A stretch of DNA of 64,000 nt, from contig NC_088296.1 of assembly GCF_032854445.1 (NCBI RefSeq), forward strand, positions 17,599,485 through 17,663,484, read 5' to 3'. A program made the position numbers and the translations under genes. This DNA is from Liolophura sinensis. Its lineage: Eukaryota > Mollusca > Polyplacophora > Chitonida > Chitonidae. The notes below the pieces were generated by a model that saw nothing but the letters and a program-made list of their open reading frames with translations, ran no database searches and had not been told where the DNA came from. Shown here in pieces: positions 54,461 to 64,000 of the stretch. Numbering within the stretch: the first letter of the stretch is position 1; each line of letters starts with the position of its first letter.

Positions 54461-55915
54461 TAGTATTTCAGACAGCCGTGTACACTGCATAGCAGTGGAT
54501 CTTGTGTACGCCACATGTGCGTCCCTTCAATATATCAGCCCTCTGCAATATATAGACAATGTGCGTTGAAAGTAGTATTTCAGACAGCCGTGTACACTGT
54601 ACAGCAGTGGATGTTGTGTACGCCACATGTGCGTCCCTTCAATATATCAACCCTCTGCAATATATAGACAATGTGCGTTGAAAGTAGTATTTCAGACAGC
54701 CGTGTACACTGTACAGCAGTGGATGTTGTGTACGCTACATGTGCGTCCCTTCACTATATCAACCCTCCGTAATATATAGACAATGTGCGTTGAAAGTAGT
54801 ATTTCAGACAGCCGTGTACACTGTACAGCAGTGGATGTTGTGTACGCCACATGTGCGTCCCTTCACTATATCTACCCTCCGTAATATATAGACAATGTGC
54901 GTTGAAAGTAATATTTCAGACAGCCGTGTACACTGTACAGCAGTGGATCTTGTGTACGCTACATGTGCGTCCCTTCAATATATCAACCCTCTGCAATATA
55001 TAGACAATGAACGTTGAAAGTAGTATTTCAGACAGCCGTGTACACTGTACAGCAGTGGATCTTGTGTACGCTACATGTGCGTCCCTTCACTATATCAACC
55101 CTCCGTAAAATATAGACAACGTGCGTTGAAAGTAGTATTTCAGACAGCCGTGTACACTGTACAGCAATGGGTCTTGTATGCGCTACATGTGCGTCCCTTC
55201 AATATATCAACCCTCCGTAAAATATAGACAATGTGCGTTGAAAGTAGTATTTCAGACAGCCGTGTACACTGTACAGCAGTGGGTCTTGTGTGCGCTACAT
55301 TTGCGTCCCTTCACTATATCAACCCTCCGTAATATATAGACATTGTGCGTTGAAAGTAGTATTTCAGACAACCGTGTACCCTGTACAGCAGTGGATCTTG
55401 TGTACGCTACATGTGCGTCCCTTCACTATATCAACACTCCGTAATATATAATGTGCGTTGAAAGTAGTATTTCAGACAGCCGTGTACACTGTACAGCAAT
55501 GGGTCTTGTGTGTGCTACATGTGCGTCCCTTCAATATATCAACACTCCGTAAAATATAGACAATGTGCGTTGAAAGTAGTATTTCAGACAGCTGTGTACA
55601 CTGTACAGCAGTGGATGTTGTGTACGCTACATGTGCTTCCCTCCACTATATCAACTCTCCGTAATATATAGACAATGAGCGTTGAAAGTAGTATTTCAGA
55701 CAGCCGTGTACACTGTACAGCAGTGGATCTTGTGTACGCTACATGTGCGTCCTTTCACTATATCAACCCTCCGTAATATATAGACAATGAGCGTTGAAAG
55801 TAGTATTTCAGACAGCCGTGTACACTGTACAGCAGTGGATCTTGTGTACGCTACATGTGCGTCCCTTCAATATATCAACCCTCCGTAATATATAGGCAAT
55901 GAGCGTTGAAAGTAG
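54461..55915. repeat. 112-bp satellite, 13 copies
   Basis: Units spaced 111-113 bases apart share TTTCAGACAGCCGTGTACAC, TGTACAGCAGTGGATCTTG, CTACATGTGCGTCCCTTC and ATATATAGACAATGTGCG. Copies are over 90 percent alike by eye, so amplification is recent. One unit (about 55440) lacks the TAGACA segment. Confidence 0.95.
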
Positions 55916-55927
55916 TAGTAGTGGACG

Positions 55928-56092
55928 TTATCTAGCAACCCATGGATGGTCGTGGGTTTCCTCCGAACTGGTTCCGGTTTCCTCCCACTATAATGCTGGT
56001 CGCGTCGTTTAAGTTGAAATATTCTTGAGTACGGCGTAAAACACCAATCAAATAAATAAATAAATAAATAAATAAATACATAAACGATCTGG
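55928..56092 (+). mobile_element. SINE A copy, 5'-truncated, abutting the 112-bp satellite
   Basis: Starts ATCTAGCAACCCATGGATGG about 15 bases after the last satellite unit and ends in a 40-base AAATA tail. Confidence 0.85.
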
Positions 56093-56419
56093 AGACAACG
56101 AGACGAATATCGCGAAATACGCTGGATAATAATCCAGAAGGCTCGATTATGTCGATTAACTATTTTGGCCACGGTCAAAACCACTCAAAAACATCTTGCT
56201 AAACCATTACTTGTCATTTGCGCAATCCAAAGTTCGTTGCAATATGGTCTGCATAAGTCACTTGTGGGGATGTTTTTCCTTAACTTGCCACAGGTCAGTG
56301 GTTTTCGCCGCGCACTTCGATTTCGTTCATCCAGAAAACTGACCACCACCGTAGATGTTGAAATTTTGGGTATGTCGTTATGCAAAAATTAAATAAAAAA
56401 ATAAATATTAAAGCGAACA

Positions 56420-56770
56420 ATAAATCCAGTCTTTTAACTATGTATATGTTCCAATTTATATATTTTAAACTTTAAACCGGATCAAATCTGAACATGCTTA
56501 AATCGAAGCCCGTTGTTAAAATGTGACCAAGCCAGTTTTAAGCCAGTTCCGGGATTTGCCACTCACACGGTCACATTTAAGCCGGTTTAGAAATTACGTC
56601 CCCCTGACCTCCACGTACCCGGGGCATTTAATCCACTTACCCTTCACACGGCACAGATAAACCCGCTTAAGCTCTGAAACTGAATTAAACCACCGTCGCT
56701 AGCTGGGGTAAATAAACCGGATTAAATGCTCCCACTTTGCGTTCACACGGGCGACGTCAAACTAGTCCAA
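56420..56770. mobile_element. Possible non-autonomous DNA element
   Basis: Repeated AAACCGG, TTAAGCCGGTTT and TTCACACGG motifs on both strands, of the kind seen in MITE-like elements. Ends were not defined. The 34980-35230 stretch has a similar style. Confidence 0.35.
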
Positions 56771-56994
56771 ACTGACCCAGAACATCTCTATTATATGGAA
56801 TACGGTCTGATAGAGGGGATGGATTCTGGTTCATTGCATTGGCTATATTTATAACCAGAGGAGCGTTGCTTAACCCATGAACATTTATGTATTACAGTGA
56901 GAAAAAAATCTACTGTGCTAGTTTTGTCTGAACGACGTTACAGCCAGTGTAACTGCTGGATAGGGTTAAATAACCCTATAGGGTTATTTATCTT

Positions 56995-57205
56995 TAATTT
57001 ATTTGATGGTGATTCACGCTGTACTCAAGAATATTTTATTCGACGGTGACCAGCATTATGGTGGTAGAAAACCACCCGTTTGAAACACGCGACCATAAGC
57101 AGGTTGCTGTCACAGACCTCCTACGTTGCGGCCGGAGGGGAAGCCCATCATGAGCGACCACACTGGTTAGAAGCTCCTGGGTCATTGAACAGGCGCTGGC
57201 GTGCT
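56995..57205 (-). mobile_element. SINE A copy with decayed head
   Basis: TTTATTTGATGGTGATTCAC, ACTCAAGAATATTTTATTCG, body with deletions, GGGAAGCCCATCATGAGCG and head remnants to GCTAACCACC. Confidence 0.78.
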
Positions 57206-58619
57206 AACCACCTCTGCGTGAAGACTCCAAACTACAACTTAATAGTGCACATTTCACTAGCCACTCATTGCTTGCAAGTAAATCTGGCGTAGACATTTAA
57301 CAGTGCAGCTCTGTGGGACGTGCTTACACACAAACATTGCCCTATATACAAGCATTGACTTACCCTACACTCGTCGGTTCTCAATGTATGCTGTCCTGAA
57401 CATACTCATATTGTCTGCATGTCGCTCGTAATGCCTGTCAATTTCTGCGTCTGTTCTGAATCTGTTTACAGGTTTCGTCTTGTAAACGTGCACTAGACCG
57501 AAACACCTCTGTGTGCATTACTCACACTGCCCACAAGCAATGTTTTAATGTTCCGGGTATCGCCAAGCAATACTCGTAGACAACCGCTATTTCCGTGTAT
57601 GCCTCTGTGTGGGTTTACGTGAATAGTTCCGAGTATTGCCAAGTGAATCACAGACGATGCCTGTAAGTCATGCACATGAAGAAATCTTGGCACGTCTGCA
57701 CAGAGAATAATATCTATATAATTTAGTTCTTTCAGAGAGTCGTCTGCATTCAGCTCTCTGTAAAATCAGTCATACTCGCTACCAAAATTGCCTTTAGTCA
57801 GTGGCTCGTAACACAAGCTGTACACGTGGATATGTTGGAAGTCTATCTTATTGCAAGAAAATGAAGCTAGAACACTTTCTCTAATTCATAATGTTAAAGT
57901 CCATAAGCTTGGCTTCGACGGCAAGAACCCATTGCCTCGGGTCACGTAACATTTGTTCAAAAACCAGTAGCATGCTGGATATTGGAAGGAGTTCAATATG
58001 TTATAACAGAGGGCGACATCAGTTACCCAAACTGCTATCGTCTTAAACTGTAAACCCTGTTCCTGACACAGCCATATTTAAAACTGTTTACACGTTTTAA
58101 TGTGATATAACCTTAGTAAGTGAACGCTATTTTATCTCTTGTAGTATATGATCTCACGGCGGGATGGATTTAGAGATGGATGTTTGGAAATTAAAGCCAT
58201 GTAGTCTATTAGCAGAGACAGTGGTGTAGACTGTGTTACTGCGTGGAGTTTGTTCTAACCTGTTGCTGGTTCAGCCATTGTAAAACAAATTACTCTCCAC
58301 GCCCATTGTGCAGCATGCATCTTGCTTTTGAATAATTATGACGTCACCTGAGGCAACGGGCGTCGAAACTAAGCTGATGGAATTTAACGTTATGAACGAG
58401 AAAAAGTATTTTAGAACTACATTTTCCTTGTAACGATATGGACGTTGGAGATGTCAATACGTAGATCTTGGATTGTTACGTAACACTGGCTAAAGGTAAT
58501 TTTAGTAGCAAGTATGACTGATTTTACAGACAGCTGTATATGGGCTGCTCTCTAAAAAAAAATTGACTACAAAGTAACATGCCTCTGATGCAGAATGACA
58601 AGTGTTACGGAATACAAGA
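57206..58619. other. Gene-free stretch
   Basis: No supported feature. Confidence 0.5.
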
Positions 58620-58755
58620 CTACAGCACAGAGAGTAAAACTGGAACACCGACGACTGTGTGATAACTGGCAAAATTGTCACGGTGAACAACGATCTCCTG
58701 TACGTCAGTTTACCTCAGCTGAGGTTTTATTTCTAACTGTTTGTGTAAATGTTTC
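58620..58755 (+). repeat. Dispersed repeat F, longest copy
   Basis: CACAGAGAGTAAAACTGG, CACCGACGACTGTGTGATAA, GGTGAACAACGATCTCCTG, TTTACCTCAGCTGAGG and TTTCTAACTGTTTGTG. The most complete view of the family. Confidence 0.75.
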
Positions 58756-59567
58756 AATGGCACCCCTTTGAAAATGGCTTATGCGGAATAGGTGAGTTTC
58801 GAGTTGGAACACTTGTGTCGTCAAAGGTAAAAACAGTCCAACTGTGTCTTGTCACCTTAAAAAGTTGTCAGGCAAAGATTACTCATTTACATTAATTTTC
58901 CGATCGCCTGTCTCACCCGGTTCCACAAGCTCAAATGACACCTCTTTCCTTTAGGAACTTCACAAGCTCCCAAACGTCCACCTTCTCAGTTTTCTCTATC
59001 GCTCGCCTAGTCTAGATTACTTTGTGTGAAACTTTTTGCAGACGCCCGTGTTATAGTACATGTAATCAAACTAGTTGCCTAACATTTTGACAGGTCACAT
59101 GATACAGTTGGACTTTTTCTACCTCTATCGATAAAAGAGCTCGAACTCGAATATACCATATTACCTTAAAACGAAGGAATGTTAAATGTAATTTATTAGA
59201 CATCACAGGTATTGAATTAGGTCGCAAGTCTGGACAACGATGTCATACAACTTTACTATATTATGGACGCACTCTCAACTAAGAACCGAGACGTGCAGTG
59301 TGGGTCATTGTTTGCATAAAGGGCTGTGTTTGTATATGTAAACATAGCCCAATGGAGCTAAGGGTATGAAGTCCCGGCCTTCTTCGGCCTGGGTCACACG
59401 AGACGTCGGTATGATCTTATGGCATATGTCCAGGCAGAGATCAGACCTTTAGTGGATTGTGTCCAGATTTACACGTAGTCTTCATGTTAGTACTTTGCCT
59501 AAGCATTAAAGTTGGATGCATTTTAAAACACATTACCGAAAGGGCTTCAGGGAAGGCACTGTTATAC

Positions 59568-59618
59568 CATTGCCAAGTATCGCACTGTCGTGACGGCTCT
59601 GGTTTTACTCTCTATTAA
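59568..59618 (-). repeat. Dispersed repeat F core
   Basis: TTGCCAAGTATCGCACTGTC then GACGGCTCTGGTTTTACTC. Confidence 0.7.
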
Positions 59619-59647
59619 TAGCTTGCACTGTACCTTACTATGAGCTG

Positions 59648-59840
59648 TAAACTCATGCTGGCCTCCTCTCCGGCCGTACGTGGGAAGGTCCGCAACGTGA
59701 GGATGATCGTGGGTTCCCCCTGGGCTTTGCCCGGTTTCCTCCCACCATAATTCTGGCCGCCTTAGTATAAGTGAAATATTCTTGAGTACATCGTAAAACA
59801 CCAATCAAATAAATAAATAAATAAAATAAATAAATAAAAT
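59648..59840 (+). mobile_element. SINE A copy, 5'-truncated
   Basis: TAAACTCATGCTGGCCTCC, body, TATTCTTGAGTACATCGTAA and a long AAATA/AAAATA tail. Confidence 0.87.
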
Positions 59841-60084
59841 GTAACATTTATTTACTATTTTTTCTTTCTGTCCACGTCACAACAAATGTAATTATATTTC
59901 CCAAGGTAGTTCAAATATATACGGTACCTACACGTATTATGCAATGACAACTACGTGTTTACTCTCGGCCTTCCGAATAGCCTATGTCTATATACATGTA
60001 ATCGTGTACAACATAAATACATGCACGATTGGGACGTCGGCGTTAGGTGTATCGAGTTTTGCTATCTATCAGTTTTCAGTTCGG

Positions 60085-60362
60085 TTATTTATTTATTTAT
60101 TTATTTATTTGATTGGTGTTTTACGCCATACTCAAGAATATTTCACTTATGCGACGGCGGCCAGCATTATGGTGGGGAAAATCCGAGCAGAGCCCGGGGG
60201 AAACCCACGACCATCCGCAGGTAACTGGCAGACTTTCCCCACTTACAGCCGAAGAGAAGCCAGTATGAGCTGGACTTGAACTCACAGCGACCGTATTGGT
60301 GAGAGACTCCTGGGTCATTACGCTGCGCTAGGCGCGCTAACCAACTCAGCCACGGAGGCACC
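60085..60362 (-). mobile_element. SINE A, full-length copy
   Basis: Minus orientation from a 30-base TTTA tail through the core (ACTCAAGAATATTTCACTTA) to an intact head AACCAACTCAGCCACGGAGG. Close to the family consensus, so probably young. Confidence 0.93.
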
Positions 60363-60586
60363 TTCAGTTCAGTTCAGCTACACGTTTTAGCTGCCCGTTC
60401 CCCCATACTATCCAAATCTTTCAAGTTCAGCTGTATTCCTCTCGTATCTTTCAGCTGTAAAATGGCGAGAGCAGATACTGCTGTGTTTTGGTGGGCACAA
60501 AATCCTTCCTTCTGGTACTTTAATGTGCGCCTTTTCGAGGGCCAAGTTGTCTGGACATTTTCATTTATTTATTTATGTTATTTATT

Positions 60587-60775
60587 AAATTAATTTATTT
60601 GATCGGTGTTTCACGCGGCACATCAATAATATTTCTCTATACGACGGCAGTCAGCATAATGGTGGGAGGAAACCGTAAGGCCGGAGAGGAGGCCAGCTTG
60701 AGCTAGAATTGAACTAACAGCGACTGCATTAATAAGGGCTCCTAGGTCGTTGAGACGGACTGGATTGCTAATAGA
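60587..60775 (-). mobile_element. SINE A copy with internal deletion
   Basis: TTAATTTATTTGATCGGTG, decayed core, AATGGTGGGAGGAAACCG, then directly GGCCGGAGAGGAGGCCAGC and head remnants. Confidence 0.8.
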
Positions 60776-61577
60776 GACCCCCGATCGAGTTGGTAGTCGC
60801 GCACTGAGAAATGCTGTATTAGGCCAAGTTCATCAGTATTTATGTGCTATTTTAAAGTTCTCACATTTTTCCTTCACAGGCTGCAAACGGAGCTGTACAG
60901 GATGAGCCCATTCCATGGAAGTTGGGGGGGGAGGGGGGGGGGGGGGTGCTTTTACAGTCGCGTTATACCGTGTTACACTGTTTGTCATACTTATTATTGG
61001 ATTTGCTTTACCTACCTGGAGACAGTACCGCACGTCCTGAGACTTCCCGTTTCTTTCGCTGCAGTTTTTTCCGGACCGTCCTTTGCTGTGTCTCCAGTCA
61101 TTTGTCCAACCCATGACGTCATGGGTTTCCTCAAACGCGGGGGAGTTGTGACGTCAGTCTTTTTGTTATTTTCATGGCCTTGTGATTCGGTCGTTTTCAT
61201 ATTGGACCGGCGATGTATAGGAATCTCGGAATGACACGCCAGTTCGGTTTTCGGCGCCGTCTGCTGCCGTGACAGCCCTGAAAGTCGCTTCGTTATCCAT
61301 TGAAAGATGAGTTATCCATTTTCCCTTTAGCAGCTGTTGGTTCATAATCTCCAGTTATATGAAGCCACTTTTATATCAGGCCTACTAATATACAGGGTAA
61401 AATAACAGGCCTTTATGGGTAATGAACATATTTTGTATATTGTTAGACATGACGCTTGTTATGACATTTTTGGTGTGTCACATCCAGACGCCATGACGCT
61501 CAAAAAGGAACATTTTGTTTCATGACGTTCCAATCGCAGCTCAGTGGAATGGACGTCATAATACACGTATGGTAAAT
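60776..61577. other. Gene-free stretch
   Basis: G-rich run only. The proline-rich open frame at 60833-61114 is composition-driven. Confidence 0.5.
60924..60950. repeat. G-rich run
   Basis: A run of 8 G, an A, then a run of about 14 G. It could form a quadruplex. The Pro-rich frame on the other strand is an artefact. Confidence 0.9.
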
Positions 61578-61711
61578 AGAGATTATCATCACACTGTGCT
61601 CATCTGCATCGTTGTACCTGCTCGAGTTCTCTGCGGTTGCATCGCCGTATCGACCGAGCCCAGAGAGCAGATGCGACGATGCAGATCTGCACAGTGTAAT
61701 GATAATTTATT
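61578..61711. repeat. Long imperfect hairpin
   Basis: GATTATCATCACACTGTGCT then CATCTGCATCGT pairs with ACGATGCAG, ATCTGCACAGTGTAATG and ATAATT (27 of 32). The stem continues inward with CTGCTC...TCTCTG against CAGAGAGCAG. The terminal loop is about 27 bases. Confidence 0.8.
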
Positions 61712-61897
61712 TATCATATGACACTTTGGGGGGCATAAAATCAGATATTTCTTCAGGACACTTTGCTTAGAGTATAGTTTCTGGCAGTGCACAGGCCGTC
61801 ACGACGCTCACAAACTATTACGCGCACATGGATTTCGTTCTAAATATGGCATATTTCTCAATAGGTGACCAACACAGAAGACACGAACAGTGGGTAA

Positions 61898-61932
61898 AAA
61901 AAAAGAAAAAAAAAAGAAAAAAAAGAAAACGA
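61898..61932. repeat. A-rich (A)nG tract
   Basis: Runs of 8-9 A separated by single G, at the start of a 500-base gene-free stretch. Confidence 0.85.
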
Positions 61933-62421
61933 AATAAACACAGAAAATAAAATAACACAAAGACTCGAAAAACCCTGGAAATATTACTTATATAACATCA
62001 AGTAAGTATAGCTGGGTTATCAAAACACATATGCTATCTGAATGCAAGAACTGTAACGTTTATATAAACATCATCTCAAACCTGACAAGTGGCATTTTGA
62101 AATTGAGTATAGCATCTGTAAAGTGCGCTAAAGAAATCAGGTCAGCCACCAATTTTAGAAGTGAAGAAGTGATTTAATTAATGTGGATGACTGAAAGTTC
62201 TTTAAATTTGCTGAAGTCTCGGTGAGTTCTTGAAAGAGTTTGTCAACAAAGTTAATGGGCAGCTGATCCGTGGCAGTGTAAGGCAGTGTTGTAGTGCCCC
62301 TCATCTATACATTTTTGTTTTTCTTAAATATACACATACGCTGAATGTATTATTATATTTAGTAGTCCGATTCCGCTAACTCTCTGTTGTGTAAGTTACG
62401 AATTTGCAACAATTGTCGGCG

Positions 62422-62505
62422 CACTCGCCGGACGTTGATTTCGGAAGGAACAACGTGGCTTTGCCATCTCTGTTTCCTTACTGGAAATATTACTGTTGCA
62501 GGTAT
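62422..62505. repeat. 84-bp direct repeat, copy 1
   Basis: Runs from CACTCGCCGGACGTTGATTT to GTTGCAGGTAT. It is nearly identical (about two differences) to 62911-62994, 489 bases downstream. Confidence 0.85.
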
Positions 62506-62910
62506 GTTTATCATTGTACTATGTGCCAAATATGAGATTTAATGGTTCCCGAACGAAATGTAACGTGATTTTGGTTGTTTCATTGAGTAAACTGTAGTAT
62601 TTTGACATAACAGAAGTTTCAGGCGATTAGCGATCGTTACCATGGTAGCGCCATTGTAAAAACTTTGTGTTGTCTAGATTTGATAAACTATCGCTTTTTG
62701 TTTGCTTATTATATTGAGAGTTGCTTTAAATAATGTTTCTTGATACTGGTAATTAACCACTGTGACATTGAGAGAACTAAATGGATAAGATTTATGTAGC
62801 TTTGGACTGTACACAAAATACCAAGTCACAGAGTATGAAAGCCCGTTATGTTCTTATTGTGTCACTACTTTGATTAAAATGTAAGTTTGAACTGTAATAA
62901 ATATTTTCGG

Positions 62911-62994
62911 CACTCGCCGGACGTTGATTTCGGAAGGAACAACGTGGCTTTGCCATCTCTGTTTCTTTACTGGAAATATTGCTGTTGCAGGTAT
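62911..62994. repeat. 84-bp direct repeat, copy 2
   Basis: Second copy, ending directly beside the recombinase relic. Both copies end TTGCAG/GTAT, which looks like a splice acceptor abutting a donor. Confidence 0.85.
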
Positions 62995-62996
62995 TT

Positions 62997-63560
62997 TCAG
63001 AGGATATATGGGATATATATCCATATATGATGTCCTGTACATCTAGTGGGCTTGTGTATGAGCTGCCTCATTCCCTCATATATTATATCCGTGTTACAGC
63101 AGAAATTGAGGTGGAACGTGCCATTTGAGAAGGATGCACCCTGGGAAATTCCAACAGTTGTACATGTTCTAGTGGCATCGTTTACATTGTGTGTTAAATT
63201 CTGTAAAACGAACAGATCATTCTGTACTTTAGAAAATGATGGGACAGCTGCATCAATTTCTGTGGATGTACTGGGTTGGGGAGGAAGAGTTGCGCTCGCA
63301 GCGGAAGGCTGTGTGACTGGTGCATTTGAAATGATGTGGCTCATCTTTTCCAGCATACCATGAGAAAAAAACAGCGTAATTTTCTATACTTGCAACATTT
63401 TTGTGGCCAGTGAGTTGCATAATAGTAGTGCGAGCTACGCCAGCATGAAGGAGACGGTTACATGTTGTTTTTGCGGGCACTGTGGTTTGTAAAACAGCCA
63501 GGTAATTTCGATCGTTTTGCCATGGTTAATTGATTTTATGGTGTGCTCTCCCATTGGTTG
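62997..63560 (-). pseudogene. Tyrosine-recombinase C-terminal half, Crypton / ZMYM-QRICH-like, frameshifted
   Basis: Minus-strand sequence reads as the catalytic end of an animal tyrosine recombinase. CFTNHSARK holds the HxxR box, LLHAGVARTTIMQLTGHKN holds the GH box, and VASIENY carries the catalytic Tyr. A low-complexity Ser/Thr/Pro tail follows, then SQGASFSNGTFHLNFC, typical of the C-termini of Crypton-derived and ZMYM2/QRICH1-like proteins. The frame changes twice, both in homopolymers: the A5 run near 63466 and the T7 run (plus-strand A7) near 63365. Removing one base at each would join the frames, so the breaks may be decay or assembly errors. The N-terminal core-binding region was not found upstream within the window. 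Confidence 0.7.
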
Positions 63561-64000
63561 GCATTTGTACCATACATTACAGCAAGCTTTTCTTTTGTAA
63601 TTGAGGTTGTCGGCTGTTCACATTTTTGGTGGCCTGTGGTCCTTGTAGACTTTGTACGCCTCTACCGGGCAGTCATACAGTTTGACATCGAGAGCTACCA
63701 GCGTGGCGGAATGTAATTTGACGCCAAAAATCACGAAGCAGACGACACAAAAAAATGACGAAAATATTTGATTATAACCTCTTTGCCCATGATGTTGGCA
63801 TGTAGACAGTGTAGAAAAAAATTTATTAGTTTTTCTGGGTCTTATTTTTAGGGAGAATAAATCGCATGTTTGTGTAAGCAGGTCAGCACCGCATGGAAAT
63901 CCCCGTCAAGGACCGCAGGGCTTCCCCAGGGAAAGGTCACTCGGTGCGAAAGTAGTTCCGCGCGGGCAAAATGTTCAGAGGATGGGGGCTCTGTATCAGG
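63561..64000. other. Window end, unresolved
   Basis: GC content rises from about 63880 on. No recombinase motifs continue upstream and no other gene was recognised. Confidence 0.45.

Noticed and set aside
54461-55915. CRISPR-like array
   Set aside because: The 112-base units are contiguous near-identical copies with no unique spacers, in a eukaryotic context.
60833-61234. Proline-rich minus frame and Gly-rich plus frames
   Set aside because: Driven by the poly-G run; no motifs, no splice signals.
63046-63363. 105-codon plus-strand frame
   Set aside because: Antisense to the recombinase relic, whose motifs are on the minus strand.

Overview
The window is eukaryotic, AT-leaning, intron-rich and very repeat-dense. 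It carries dozens of copies of two tRNA-derived SINE families whose 3' part reads like SINE tails known from molluscan genomes. Together with a spliced SLC22-type transporter, this points to a lophotrochozoan and most likely a mollusc. I cannot tell bivalve from gastropod. No bacterial, viral or CRISPR features were seen.

Protein-coding content is sparse. The best gene is a complete nine-exon SLC22 (organic cation/anion/carnitine type) major-facilitator transporter on the minus strand, 52441 down to 41406. It has 624 codons, every junction is GT/AG and the phase carries through all exons. Its introns hold three tandem arrays. One of these, 44540-45600, is an amplification of the 3' end of its own exon 6 together with the splice donor. 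Two short intronless minus-strand frames, 8909-9160 and 24511-24777, are clear paralogues of each other: a glycine-rich start, one hydrophobic segment and a shared Cys-rich tail. Their function is unknown. Two broken transposase-like genes are recognisable: a Tc1/mariner DDE fragment at 3367-3755 and the C-terminal half of a Crypton/ZMYM-type tyrosine recombinase at 62997-63560.

Layout: 1-8 kb is SINEs and a Tc1 relic. 8.2-10.1 kb holds small paralogue 1, dispersed repeats and a SINE A/B chimera. 10-24.5 kb is mostly gene-free and has SINEs, a tRNA-Lys-like pseudogene, a nested SINE pair and a TIR element with a 17-bp array. 24.5 kb is small paralogue 2. 29.2-34.3 kb is a 5.1-kb inverted-repeat structure with 425-bp arms that contains microsatellite-like DNA and a MITE carrying its own 21-bp satellite. 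38.6-39.95 kb is a degenerate minisatellite split by a SINE. 41.4-52.4 kb is the transporter gene. 54.46-55.91 kb is a 112-bp satellite of 13 copies. 56-64 kb is SINEs, a long hairpin and the recombinase relic.

The main theme is repeats arising inside other elements: a satellite inside a MITE, a 17-bp array inside a TIR element, a coding-exon end amplified in its own intron, and two SINE families with different bodies that share one 3' core. All coordinates were read by eye, so repeat edges are good to about 5-15 bases. Exon edges were checked base by base.
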